Assembly (NCBI RefSeq): GCF_012927105.1
Contig: NZ_JABBFV010000007.1
Location: forward strand, 1-64,000
DNA: 64,000 nucleotides
Reading direction: 5' to 3'
From: Sphingobium psychrophilum
GTDB lineage: Bacteria; Pseudomonadota; Alphaproteobacteria; Sphingomonadales; Sphingomonadaceae
Below are positions 35,625 to 47,191 of the stretch, in pieces; positions within the stretch are counted from its first letter, which is position 1, and the number at the start of each line of letters is the position of its first letter. Both the position numbers and the translations under genes were made by a program. The notes under the pieces were generated by a model, which had not been told where the DNA came from, did no database searches, and saw only the letters and a list, made by a program, of their open reading frames with translations.

Positions 35625-37409
35625 ATGGCCGGTGCATTTGATCCCAATAGTTTCAGCGACTCCCTCGTCATCCTGGGGGCCGCGGGCCTCGTCATTCCAG
35701 GCTTTGCCCGATTCCGCATCAGTCCGGTCATCGGGTTCATCCTGGTCGGCCTGGCGGTCGGTCCGGCAGGGTTGGGATCACTGGTCAGCCAATATCCCTG
35801 GCTTTATCATGTCACCATCTCCAACGGCGAAGCGATCGAGCCGTTCGCGGAACTGGGCGTCATCCTGCTGCTCTTTTCGATCGGGCTGGAACTGAGTTTC
35901 CGGCGATTATGGACGATGCGCGCCCAAGTGTTCGGCGTGGGCGCCACCGAACTGATCGGCGGCGCATCGTTGATCGCGATGGGCCTTTATCTGCTGGGAC
36001 AACCGACCGCTGGCGCGATCGGCCTGGGTCTGGCGCTGGCGCTGTCGTCCACGGCGGTCGTGCTGCCGATGGTAGGCACCCAGAGCGCGGTCGGGCGCGC
36101 GGCTTTCTCCATGCTGCTGTTCGAAGATCTGGCGCTGGTGCCGATCATCTTCATGCTGGGCGCCCTCGCCCCGTCCGTCGCCGCAAGTCCCGACGGCGCC
36201 TGGAACGCGATGGCGAGCACGCTGATGAAGGGCGGCATCACCATCGCGGTGATGCTGGTGCTGGGGCGGATCGTCCTGCCCCATGTGTTCAGCCAGGCCG
36301 CGCGCACGAAAAGCCCGGAGGTCTTCCTGGCGGCCAGCCTGCTTGTCGTGATCGTGTCCAGCCTGGCCACATCGATTGCGGGTCTGTCGCCCATCGTCGG
36401 CGCGCTGCTCGCAGGCATCTTGATCGCCGAAACCGACTATCATAGCGAAGTCGAGGTGATGACCGCCCCGTTCAAGGGGCTGGCGCTGGGCGTATTCCTG
36501 ATCACCGTGGGCATGAGCCTGGACATTCGCGTCATCCTGGCCAACTGGCCCAGCCTGATGATGGCGGTGGTCGGCGTGGTGCTGGCCAAGACGCTGGTGA
36601 CCGCGGCGCTGCTCTACTTCTCCGGCGCGCGCAAGGGCGTGGCGTTGGAGGTGGGCGTGCTGATGTCCAGCCCATCGGAAACCACCCTGATCGTGCTGTC
36701 GGCGGCCGCGGCGGCGCAATTGATCCTGCCGTCCACCGCCGCCTTCTGGCAGATCGTGACCGCCATTGGGCTGACCATCACGCCGCTGCTGGCGCGGATC
36801 GGCCATGACGTCGCCCGGCGGCTGGAAATGGCGATCGGCGAAGAGCGGATCGAAGCGACAGAGGACCATATCGAGGCCGCGGCGGTGGTCATCGGCTTTG
36901 GTCGCGTGGGCCGCATGGTGTGCGACCTGCTCAAGTCCCACAAGCAGCGTTTCGTCGTGGTCGAATCGGACCCTGACGTCGTGGCGGAGGCACGGCGGCT
37001 GGGCTATCCCATCCTGTTCGGCGACGTGGCGCGGGTGGAGATGCTCGACCGGCTGCGGCTGGGCCATGCCCGTGCCCTCATCCTGACGATGGACGACCCG
37101 GTCCTGTCGGTGCGCGTGACCAAGCGGGTGCGCGGATGGGTGCCCGACCTGCCGATCATCGCGCGCGCGCGCGATACCGACCATGCCGCCCAACTCTATA
37201 AGGCCGGAGCGAGCGATGCGGTGCCCGAAACGCTGGAAAGCTCGCTGCAACTGGCCGAGACGGCGCTGGTCGACCTGGGCGTCGCCATGGGGCCGGTGAT
37301 CGCGTCGATCCACCAGATGCGCGAGGATTTGCGGGTCGGCATCAAGGAAGCGGCGCAGATGGAAACCGCGCCCAAGCTGCGGCGGCTGCGGCCCGATGAG
37401 GTTGGCTGA
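35625..37409 (+). CDS. Kef-type cation:proton antiporter with RCK (TrkA-N) domain
   Basis: The 594-residue protein has about 12 membrane helices of the CPA2 fold (VIGFILVGLAVGPAGLG, ELGVILLLFSIGLELS, LALALSSTAVVLP, FEDLALVPI) followed by a cytosolic NAD-binding RCK domain from about residue 410 (VVIGFGRVGRMVCDLLK). Such proteins exchange K+ or Na+ for H+ and are gated by nucleotides or glutathione adducts. No KefF/KefG-like ancillary gene is adjacent. ATG 35625 is the start closest to the family N-terminus. Confidence 0.88.
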   Translation: MAGAFDPNSFSDSLVILGAAGLVIPGFARFRISPVIGFILVGLAVGPAGLGSLVSQYPWLYHVTISNGEAIEPFAELGVILLLFSIGLELSFRRLWTMRAQVFGVGATELIGGASLIAMGLYLLGQPTAGAIGLGLALALSSTAVVLPMVGTQSAVGRAAFSMLLFEDLALVPIIFMLGALAPSVAASPDGAWNAMASTLMKGGITIAVMLVLGRIVLPHVFSQAARTKSPEVFLAASLLVVIVSSLATSIAGLSPIVGALLAGILIAETDYHSEVEVMTAPFKGLALGVFLITVGMSLDIRVILANWPSLMMAVVGVVLAKTLVTAALLYFSGARKGVALEVGVLMSSPSETTLIVLSAAAAAQLILPSTAAFWQIVTAIGLTITPLLARIGHDVARRLEMAIGEERIEATEDHIEAAAVVIGFGRVGRMVCDLLKSHKQRFVVVESDPDVVAEARRLGYPILFGDVARVEMLDRLRLGHARALILTMDDPVLSVRVTKRVRGWVPDLPIIARARDTDHAAQLYKAGASDAVPETLESSLQLAETALVDLGVAMGPVIASIHQMREDLRVGIKEAAQMETAPKLRRLRPDEVG

Positions 37410-37422
37410 GGCTTAGTGGGTG

Positions 37423-37488
37423 GTGTTCCCGCGGAGGCGGGAACCCAGTTCAAACGGCGGGACTGGGTTCCCGCCTGCGCGGGAACAC
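37423..37488. repeat. Dispersed palindromic repeat, copy 1
   Basis: Two 27-nt arms (37423-37449 and 37462-37488) are inverted with one mismatch. Each arm itself contains a TTCCCGC...GCGGGAA mini-palindrome. It lies between convergent genes (antiporter and glutaminase). Related copies are at 46085-46174 and 61560-61625. It resembles a REP/BIME-type element and may also terminate transcription. Confidence 0.9.
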
Positions 37489-37496
37489 GGTTTGGC

Positions 37497-38441
37497 CTAA
37501 TCCCCCTCCTCCGGCGGGCTGAACACCGACCAGCCGGTGCGACGCGCCAATAATTCCAGCGCCTGGGTGCCAAGGCAGCTATTGCCGCTGTCGTTGAGGC
37601 CCGGCGACCAGACCGCGATCGACGCCCGGCCGGGCACGATGGCCAGGATGCCCCCGCCCACGCCCGATTTTCCTGGGATGCCGACACGGAAGGCGAAGTC
37701 GCCCGATGCGTCATAATGGCCGCAGGTCAGCATCAGCGCGTTGATGCGCCGCGCGCGGCTGGGTGATACCACCCTGCCCCCGTCCGGGTGCCGGCCGTCG
37801 AGCATCAAATATCGGCCCGCCAGCGCCAGTTGGCAACAGTTCATCTCGATCGCGCATTGGTGGAAATAGGTGCCCAGCACCAGATCGACCGGATGGCGGA
37901 CATTGCCGAAGGCGCGCATATAATTGGCCAGCGCCATGTTGCGAAAGCCGGTCGCGGTTTCGGACGCGGCGACATCCTCATTGATGGCGACGCTGTCATC
38001 GCCGCTCAGGTAGCGCATGAAGCGCAGCATCTCACCGATGGCGACGCGCGGCTGGTGGCCGCCCAGATTGACGTCGGACACGACGATCGCTCCCGCGTTA
38101 ATGAAGGGGTTGCGCGGTATGCCCTGCTCCCGCTCCAACTGGACGATGGAGTTGAAGGCGTTACCCGACGGTTCGCGCCCGACCCGATCCCAGAGCTGGT
38201 CACCGACCTTGCCAAGCGCCAGGGTGAGGGCGAATACCTTCGACACGGACTGGATCGAAAAGCCGATGTCGGCGTCGCCGCCCATCAGCAAATCGCCATC
38301 CGCCGTCGCGATGGCGATCGCAAACCGGGCAGGATCAACCTTGGCCAGTTCGGGGATGTAGTCAGCGACCTTGCCACGATCGGTCGCTTCACCCATCTGG
38401 GCGACGATATCGGCGATGATGGTTGAAAGCGCCGGCTTCAT
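37497..38441 (-). CDS. glsA: Glutaminase
   Basis: Glutaminase hydrolyses glutamine to glutamate and ammonia. The 314-residue protein belongs to the serine-beta-lactamase-like glutaminase family: catalytic Ser65-x-x-Lys68 in [20 protein letters not shown], the YFHQCAIEM block and GKSGVGGGI near the C-terminus. The family helps acid resistance in E. coli through ammonia release. The start is ATG 38441. No transporter gene is linked. Confidence 0.93.
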   Translation of the reverse strand: MKPALSTIIADIVAQMGEATDRGKVADYIPELAKVDPARFAIAIATADGDLLMGGDADIGFSIQSVSKVFALTLALGKVGDQLWDRVGREPSGNAFNSIVQLEREQGIPRNPFINAGAIVVSDVNLGGHQPRVAIGEMLRFMRYLSGDDSVAINEDVAASETATGFRNMALANYMRAFGNVRHPVDLVLGTYFHQCAIEMNCCQLALAGRYLMLDGRHPDGGRVVSPSRARRINALMLTCGHYDASGDFAFRVGIPGKSGVGGGILAIVPGRASIAVWSPGLNDSGNSCLGTQALELLARRTGWSVFSPPEEGD

Positions 38442-38505
38442 GCTTGTCCCCAGTCCAGCCGCAGCGCCGCAGGCGTCACGTCACCGGCGCCCTTTTTGGC
38501 AATCC

Positions 38506-38643
38506 TCATTCGATCCAGATATCATCATTGCTGACGTAAAGAATATTCTTGCCGCAAAAATTGATCGGTCGCGTCGTACGGCCCCCGCCGCCGAAAATGA
38601 CGCGAACCGTGTGTGTGCAGGTGGTGCCGGTGCCAACATTCAT
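38506..38643 (-). CDS. Possible small Cys-containing protein (45 aa), uncertain
   Basis: The 320-base gap between glsA and alaS contains a minus-strand frame. Its C-terminal 45 residues from the ATG at 38643 (MNVGTGTTCTHTVRVIFGGG then RPINFCGKNILYVS) look like short secreted sphingomonad proteins that end in a CxxTVRVxF...C pattern. The frame opens farther upstream to 38781, but that part overlaps the end of alaS and looks like shadow. It may be the tail of a degraded gene. Confidence 0.3.
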   Translation of the reverse strand: MNVGTGTTCTHTVRVIFGGGGRTTRPINFCGKNILYVSNDDIWIE

Positions 38644-38761
38644 CTTGCGGAACAGATGGGCGGCAAGCGGCCCGGACCAGAAATTCGGCAGCCTCGCCCA
38701 TATTCTATTGGTGACGGCATGAAGCGCGGCGACTTCAGATAAACCCGCCATCCGCCCCGGA

Positions 38762-41416
<2,655 letters not shown>

Positions 41417-41487
41417 GGGGGCGATTTAGTGGGAAGCGGCCCGCCGCACAAGTCGGGGATTTGGTCGTGGGAGAGATATAGGGATGC

Positions 41488-41904
41488 TCAATAGCCCGTT
41501 GCGAAATGCGTTTGCAGATCGGGTACATGCACATAATTCCACAGGCGAAGCATCACGTCGCCGGGCAGCATGATACTCAGCGATAGTAGCAAAAGGCCGA
41601 ACGCCCATTTCCGACCGCTTCCATCCAACGCTGCCCATAGCCAACCGCTAAACCAATATAGTATTGGCACCATCAACAAGCCGTATAGCACGCCAATTGC
41701 CATTACCCATTGTGGACCCAAGGCACTCCAGAAGTTAGTGGCGAGGCACCAGCCTACTCCGTAGATGCTACCCCAAATCAGATTGCTACCCCATTGGCCG
41801 ATGGTCACGGCGTAAAGCATTGTCGGAAAAATGCCGGCGCTGAAAAAGGTCGCAAGTGTAAACCACGCTCTGAACGCCGGACGCGACATCCCTACGCCTA
41901 TCAC
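41488..41904 (-). CDS. Small four-helix membrane protein
   Basis: The product is 138 residues with about four hydrophobic helices (FTLATFFSAGIFPTMLYAV, LIWGSIYGVGWCLATNF, WVMAIGVLYGLLMVPIL, AFGLLLLSLSIMLP). Base composition is less GC-rich than the neighbours, which hints at recent acquisition. The GTG at 41904 overlaps the stop of the M24 peptidase gene (GTGA); ATG 41889 is an alternative. I do not recognise the family. Confidence 0.6.
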   Translation of the reverse strand: MIGVGMSRPAFRAWFTLATFFSAGIFPTMLYAVTIGQWGSNLIWGSIYGVGWCLATNFWSALGPQWVMAIGVLYGLLMVPILYWFSGWLWAALDGSGRKWAFGLLLLSLSIMLPGDVMLRLWNYVHVPDLQTHFATGY

Positions 41905-43160
41905 CCAATCGGCGCCTCAATCGAAACCGGCGGCTTCGAAAACCACGCCGGTCCCTGCGCGGTCATGTGGAAACAATCCTCCATCCGCACGCCCATCACG
42001 CCGGGCAGATATAGCCCCGGTTCATTGGAGAAGCACATGCCGACGTCCAGCTTCGTGGTTTCGCCATGGACCAGGTTGACCGGCTCATGCCCTTCCATGC
42101 CGATGCCGTGGCCGGTGCGGTGGGACAGGCCGGGGAGCGCATAACCGGGGCCGTAGCCCTGAGTCTCATACCAGCCGCGCACCGCGTCATCGACCGATCC
42201 CGCCGGGACGCCGAGCTTCGCCGCTGTGAAGGCGATCGTCTGGCCGTGGGCTACGTCGCTCCAAACCTTGCGCTGCTGCGCGGTGGGGGCGGCGTCGTGG
42301 AGCCAGGTGCGGCTGATGTCGGACTGATAATCCTCGACCGTGCAGCCGCAGTCCATCAGTACCACCTCCCCCGCGCGCACCGCCTGCGGTTTGCCCGATC
42401 CGTGCGGATAGGCGGCCGCTTCGCCGAGCAGGATTAGGTTGAATTCCACCTGCCCGCCAAGCTGCTTCGTCGCCGCGCTCATTAGCGCGCCGATGTCGGC
42501 GGGGATCATGCCCGCCTTCACCTGGGGGTAGGTCCAGCGATAAGCGGCCATCGTAACGTCGGCGGCGGTCTGCATCAGGGCGATTTCGGCGGCCGTCTTG
42601 CGCATACGGATGGCGCGGGTGACGGGGTCTTTCACCAACGTCGCGGCGGGCAGCGCAGCCTTGAGGCCATCGACCGCGAAATAGCGGACCGTTTCCTCGA
42701 TGCCGATGCGGCCTTTCGCCAGCCCCCTGGCGGTCAGGAAGTCGGCGATCGGGGCATAGGGGCTTTCATGCTCCTGCCAGACGCGCACCTCTGCCGGGAT
42801 GGCCAGCGATTCGTCGATCGAGGGCTTTTCGAAGAAGGGGCACACGACCAGCGGCGTGCCGGTGGCGGGGATGACCAGCGCGGTCAGCCGTTCGGAGCGA
42901 TGCCAGCGGATGCCGCTATAATAGACGAGGCTGGCGCCCGGCTCGATCAGCAGCGCGTCGATGCCTTGGCGCTGCATCGCTTTCTGCGCGCGGGCGAGGC
43001 GGTCGGCGCGTTCGGCCTTGCCGATCGGGGTGACGGTGGTGGTGAGGGATTTCAGCGCTTCGGCCGCCCTGTCCTGCGCAAAGAGGCGCGGGCTTATTGC
43101 GGCGGTGGCGAGGGTCGCGGCGGCGTAGCGCAGCAGGGTACGGCGGTCAGGCGTAGGCAT
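41901..43160 (-). CDS. Exported M24-family metallopeptidase (Xaa-Pro peptidase-like)
   Basis: The 419-residue protein has a Tat-like signal (RRTLLRYAAATLATAAISPRL has the twin Arg at residues 6-7), then a creatinase N-domain and a pita-bread catalytic domain with metal ligands in MDCGC, YQSDISRTW, HRTGHGIGMEGHEP, NEPGLYLPG and VRMEDCFH. It should hydrolyse Xaa-Pro peptides outside the cytoplasm. Tat export suggests folding and metal loading before transport. It overlaps the GST gene upstream by 14 bases and the small membrane gene downstream. Confidence 0.85.
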   Translation of the reverse strand: MPTPDRRTLLRYAAATLATAAISPRLFAQDRAAEALKSLTTTVTPIGKAERADRLARAQKAMQRQGIDALLIEPGASLVYYSGIRWHRSERLTALVIPATGTPLVVCPFFEKPSIDESLAIPAEVRVWQEHESPYAPIADFLTARGLAKGRIGIEETVRYFAVDGLKAALPAATLVKDPVTRAIRMRKTAAEIALMQTAADVTMAAYRWTYPQVKAGMIPADIGALMSAATKQLGGQVEFNLILLGEAAAYPHGSGKPQAVRAGEVVLMDCGCTVEDYQSDISRTWLHDAAPTAQQRKVWSDVAHGQTIAFTAAKLGVPAGSVDDAVRGWYETQGYGPGYALPGLSHRTGHGIGMEGHEPVNLVHGETTKLDVGMCFSNEPGLYLPGVMGVRMEDCFHMTAQGPAWFSKPPVSIEAPIG

Positions 43161-43773
43161 ATTTGCCTCCGGTCTTAAGCGCGGCCTGATAGGCGGGTCG
43201 GGCGTGCATCTCGCTCAGCCAGCGGATGATGTTGGGGCGTGATTCGTTCAGGCCGCCACGCGCGCGGGACGCTTCCAGCGGAAAGCTCATCATCATGTCG
43301 GCGGCGGTGAAGGCCTCGCCCGCGAAATAGGGACGGCTCGCCAGTTCCGTTTCCAGCCAGTCGAGATGATCGTCCAGCATCCTCTGCACCGTGGGCCGTG
43401 CGGGGCGACCGAGCAGGCCGAGCTTGCCGATGATGAGCAGCGCCAGCAGCGGCGGCATCATCGATCCTTCGGCATAGTGCATATATTGGCGATAACGGAT
43501 CGCGCCTTCCGCATCGGCAGGCGCACCGAAACGCCCGCCGGCGCGGGCGACCAGATGCTCCATGATCGCGCCGGTTTCGATCAGGCGGTGGCCGTCCACC
43601 TCCACCACCGGGGAGCGGCCGAGCGGGTGGATGGCGCGCAGGCTGTCGGGCGCGCGCATCGTCTTACGATCGCGCTCGTAGCGGCGGACCTCATAGGGTT
43701 CGCCCAGTTCCTCCAGCAGCCAGAGGATGCGCTGCGATCGGCTGTTGTTCAGATGATGGACGAGGATCGTCAT
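43147..43773 (-). CDS. Glutathione S-transferase family protein
   Basis: The 208-residue protein has the thioredoxin-fold N-domain (HHLNNSRSQRILWLLEELG, then IHPLGRSPVVEVDGHRLIETGAI) and an alpha-helical C-domain (PYFAGEAFTAADMMMSFPLE). It conjugates glutathione to electrophiles or reduces peroxides; the substrate is unknown. The start is ATG 43773. It is first in an overlapping three-gene set with the peptidase and the small membrane protein. Confidence 0.88.
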   Translation of the reverse strand: MTILVHHLNNSRSQRILWLLEELGEPYEVRRYERDRKTMRAPDSLRAIHPLGRSPVVEVDGHRLIETGAIMEHLVARAGGRFGAPADAEGAIRYRQYMHYAEGSMMPPLLALLIIGKLGLLGRPARPTVQRMLDDHLDWLETELASRPYFAGEAFTAADMMMSFPLEASRARGGLNESRPNIIRWLSEMHARPAYQAALKTGGKYAYA

Positions 43774-43865
43774 GATGGCTCCCATGCTGCCCGCCGGGGA
43801 GGGCGTAACGCAGCATGGGTGGGTTGCCAAGGCAGCCATATACCCAAAAGCCCATAGCCGTTCGT

Positions 43866-43923
43866 TTCGAGCGTAGTCGAGAAACGAGAAGTGGGTCCTA
43901 GACAGTTCTCGACTTCGCTCGAA
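43866..43923. repeat. Inverted repeat of a second intergenic type
   Basis: TTCGAGCGTAGTCGAGAA (43866-43883) and TTCTCGACTTCGCTCGAA (43906-43923) are inverted with one mismatch, and the first arm is itself part of a longer TTTCGAGCG...CGAGAAACG hairpin. It lies between the ends of the GST leader and glcB. It differs from the CCCGC-type repeat family. Confidence 0.85.
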
Positions 43924-43938
43924 GCGGACGGAGGTGGT

Positions 43939-46062
43939 TTATGCGTCTTCCAGCGCCTCCGCCTTCTGTTCCGCGCGGAAGGCGTGGAGCAGCGGTTCGG
44001 TATAGCCATTGGGCTGATCGACCCCTTCGAACACCAAAGCGCGGGCGGCCTGGTAGGCGAGGCTCTCCGCTTCCCGGCCGCTCATTGGCTGATAGAGCGG
44101 ATCGCCCGCATTTTGCGCATCGACCTTGGCCGCCATGCGGGCAAGCGCGGCGTCGACCTGATCGGCGGTGCAGATGCCGTGCAGCAGCCAGTTGGCCATA
44201 TGCTGCGAGGAAATGCGCAAGGTCGCGCGGTCCTCCATCAGACCGATGTCGTGGATGTCGGGCACCTTGGAACAGCCGATCCCCTGGTCGATCCAGCGGA
44301 CGACATAGCCAAGGATGCCCTGCGCGTTGTTGTCCAGTTCCTGCGCGATTTCCTCTTCCGAGAAATTGCGGCCGACCGCGACGGGGATGGTCAGCAGGCG
44401 GTCGAGCGAGGCGATGCCTTCGGCCTTGCGCTCTGCCTGCCGGGCAAAGACGTCGATGCGGTGATAATGGGTCGCGTGCAGCGTCGCGGCGGTCGGCGAA
44501 GGCACCCAGGCGGTGTTGGCGCCGCTTTTGGGGTGGCCGACCTTCTGCTGCAGCATGTCGGCCATGCGATCGGGCGCGGCCCACATGCCTTTGCCGATCT
44601 GCGCCCGGCCCGACAGGCCACAGGCCAGGCCAATCTGGACGTTGCGATCCTCATAGGCGGCGATCCAGTCGCTCGTTTTCATCTCCCCCTTGGGGATCAT
44701 GGGACCAGCCTGCATCGACGTGTGCATCTCGTCGCCGGTGCGGTCGAGGAAGCCGGTGTTGATGAAGACGATGCGATCGCGGACGGCTTCGATGCAGGCG
44801 GCGAGGTTGGCCGATGTGCGGCGCTCCTCATCCATGACGCCGACCTTGATCGTGTGGCGGGCAAGGCCCAGCATGTCCTCGATGGCGTCGAACAGGCTGT
44901 TGGTGAAGGCGGCTTCTTCCGGCCCGTGCATCTTGGGCTTGACGATATAGACGCTGCCCGCGCGGCTGTTGCCGCCCCCCTTGCCAGCAGCGTGCTTCAA
45001 ATCATGGATCGCGATCAGGCTGGTGACGATACCGTCCAATATGCCTTCGGGCGCTTCGTCGCCTTGCGCCAAGCGAATGGCCGGGTTGGTCATCAGATGG
45101 CCGACATTGCGGACGAACAGCAGGCTGCGGCCCGGCAAGGTGAAGCTGTCGCCGTCGGGCGCTGCGTAGCTGCGGTCGGGGTTGAGGGCACGGGTCATGG
45201 TCTTGCCCCCCTTCTCGAACGTCTCGGTCAGGTCGCCACGCATCAGGCCCAGCCAATTCGCATAGGCCGCGACCTTGTCCGCCGCATCGACGGCGGCGAC
45301 GGAGTCTTCGAGATCGCAGATGGCGGTCAGCGCGGATTCGAGGATGACGTCGGATATGCCGGCTGGATCGGTCGCGCCGATCGGGTGCGACTTGTCGAAG
45401 ACGACTTCGATATGCAGACCGTTATGGCGGAACAGGCGGCCCTTCTCGCTGGCACCGATATACTGGGTCGAATCGCGCAGAACGATGGCGTCGCTGGACA
45501 GGTCCGCCCAGCCGCCATTCGCCAGCGGGATAGCATCGTCCAGAAACGCCTTGGCCCAGGCGATGACCTGCGCGCCGCGGGTTTCGTCATAGCCTTTGCC
45601 GGAGGCCGCGCCGGGAATGGCGTCGGTGCCATAAAGCGCGTCATACAGGCTGCCCCAGCGGGCATTGGCGGCGTTGAGCAGGAAGCGGGCGTTGAGGATC
45701 GGGACGACCAGCTGCGGTCCGGCCATACGCGCAACTTCGTCATCGACATTTTCGCTGCCGATGGCGAAAGGCGCGGGTTCGGGGACCAGATAGCCTATGT
45801 CGCGCAGGAACGCCTGATAGGCAGCGGCGTCATGCGGCTGGCCCCGGCGCTGTTCGTGCCAGCTATCGATCTGCGCCTGGAGCGTGTCGCGCTTGCGCAG
45901 GAGAGCGGCGTTTTCGGGGGCGAAACGGGCGAAGATGGCGGCGGCGTCAGCCCAGAAGGCGTCGGGCGCGATGCCGGTGCCGGGCAATGCGCGCCCGTCG
46001 ATGAAATCGGCCAGTTCTTGCGCGACCTGAAGGCCGGCTTTGTCGATCATGCGGTCGGTCAT
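43939..46062 (-). CDS. glcB: Malate synthase G
   Basis: GlcB condenses glyoxylate with acetyl-CoA to malate. The 707-residue length and domain order are those of isoform G. Key blocks are [35 protein letters not shown] and the C-terminal catalytic Asp/Arg region ([21 protein letters not shown], with [13 protein letters not shown]). ATG 46062 has GAAGGA seven bases upstream. It is divergent from a LysR gene that may control it. Isocitrate lyase is not in the window. Confidence 0.95.
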   Translation of the reverse strand: MTDRMIDKAGLQVAQELADFIDGRALPGTGIAPDAFWADAAAIFARFAPENAALLRKRDTLQAQIDSWHEQRRGQPHDAAAYQAFLRDIGYLVPEPAPFAIGSENVDDEVARMAGPQLVVPILNARFLLNAANARWGSLYDALYGTDAIPGAASGKGYDETRGAQVIAWAKAFLDDAIPLANGGWADLSSDAIVLRDSTQYIGASEKGRLFRHNGLHIEVVFDKSHPIGATDPAGISDVILESALTAICDLEDSVAAVDAADKVAAYANWLGLMRGDLTETFEKGGKTMTRALNPDRSYAAPDGDSFTLPGRSLLFVRNVGHLMTNPAIRLAQGDEAPEGILDGIVTSLIAIHDLKHAAGKGGGNSRAGSVYIVKPKMHGPEEAAFTNSLFDAIEDMLGLARHTIKVGVMDEERRTSANLAACIEAVRDRIVFINTGFLDRTGDEMHTSMQAGPMIPKGEMKTSDWIAAYEDRNVQIGLACGLSGRAQIGKGMWAAPDRMADMLQQKVGHPKSGANTAWVPSPTAATLHATHYHRIDVFARQAERKAEGIASLDRLLTIPVAVGRNFSEEEIAQELDNNAQGILGYVVRWIDQGIGCSKVPDIHDIGLMEDRATLRISSQHMANWLLHGICTADQVDAALARMAAKVDAQNAGDPLYQPMSGREAESLAYQAARALVFEGVDQPNGYTEPLLHAFRAEQKAEALEDA

Positions 46063-46084
46063 CTGCCATTCCTTCAACCTGTTC

Positions 46085-46174
46085 CGTCATCCCCGCGCAG
46101 GCGGGGGATCCATCTCCGGCGCTCGCGACAGTCGCAACGTTGGGAGATGGGTTCCCGCCTACGCGGGAATGACA
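46085..46174. repeat. Dispersed palindromic repeat, copy 2
   Basis: Arms 46085-46117 (TCATCCCCGCGCAGGCGGGG core) and 46142-46174 (TTCCCGCCTACGCGGGAAT core) are imperfect inverted copies. The unit is the same type as at 37423-37488 and 61560-61625. Here it sits in the divergent region between glcB and the LysR gene, where promoters also must lie. Confidence 0.8.
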
Positions 46175-46256
46175 ATGCATAAGTGACATTATCCGATTCC
46201 CATTATGCCGTGTAGACGCTATTATACGAATACAGTAATTCTTGTGGTGAACGAAT

Positions 46257-47180
46257 ATGATGGACCCCGACCATGAATTGTTCGTGGCGATCGTGGACGA
46301 AGGCGGGTTGGCGGCGGCCGGGCGGCGGCTGCATATTTCGCCCGCGATGATGTCCAAGCGGCTGGCGCGGCTGGAGGAGCGGCTGGGCGCGAAGCTGGTG
46401 CATCGCACCACGCGGCGGCTGGCGCTGACACCGGCGGGCGAGCGGCTCCATGCCGACCTGCGCGGCATATTGGCGGCGCTGGACGAGGCGGAGCGGCGCG
46501 TGTCGGGCGCGTCTGCGGTGGCGAGCGGGCCGTTGCGCATCACCGCGCCAACATCCTTCGGGCGAATGCACCTGGCGCCCTATCTTCAACGCTTCATCGA
46601 CGCGCATCCCAGGGTGGAACTGAGCATCGACCTGTCGGACGATTTCAGCGACCTGATCGCAAGCCGCGCGGACCTGGCTATCCGCATCACCGCCGATCCG
46701 GGGGGTGCCCTGACCGCGCGCCAACTGGCGACCAATCGCCGCATCCTGTGCGCCGCGCCCGCCTATCTGGAACGGTTCGGCATGCCGGACACGATCGCCG
46801 ACCTCAAAAACCATCGCCTGCTGGCCGCAGACGGACAAATGCCCTGGCGGCTGGTGGGACCGAAGGGGCCGGTGGTGGTCGAGGGGCACAGCCATGTGCG
46901 CACCAACAGCAGCGAACTGGTGCGCGAACTGGCGTTGGCGGGTGGCGGCATCGCGCTGCGATCGCTCTGGGATATCAGTGCGGCGCTGGCGCAGGATGAA
47001 CTGCGCCAGATCATGCCGACGCATGAAGGATCGAGCGAAGTCGGCCTGTTCGCGGTGCAATTGCCGCAAGCCAATCCGCCGCGCGCCATTACCGCCTTCG
47101 TCGATTTTCTTGTCGGACTATATGCCCCCACGCCCCCTTGGGAGCTATCGGCGGTTGCCCTAGCGAAACGCAGTCACTAA
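46257..47180 (+). CDS. LysR family transcriptional regulator
   Basis: The 307-residue protein has the N-terminal winged HTH (LAAAGRRLHISPAMMSKRLARLEERLGAKL is the region at residues 18-47) and a periplasmic-binding-like effector domain (GPLRITAPTSFGRMHLAPYL). Its position back to back with glcB suggests control of glyoxylate or C2 metabolism, but it could regulate maeB downstream. The upstream AT-rich TATTATACGAATACAG (46229-46244) may contain its operator. Confidence 0.88.
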   Translation: MMDPDHELFVAIVDEGGLAAAGRRLHISPAMMSKRLARLEERLGAKLVHRTTRRLALTPAGERLHADLRGILAALDEAERRVSGASAVASGPLRITAPTSFGRMHLAPYLQRFIDAHPRVELSIDLSDDFSDLIASRADLAIRITADPGGALTARQLATNRRILCAAPAYLERFGMPDTIADLKNHRLLAADGQMPWRLVGPKGPVVVEGHSHVRTNSSELVRELALAGGGIALRSLWDISAALAQDELRQIMPTHEGSSEVGLFAVQLPQANPPRAITAFVDFLVGLYAPTPPWELSAVALAKRSH

Positions 47181-47191
47181 GGCCCATTTCC

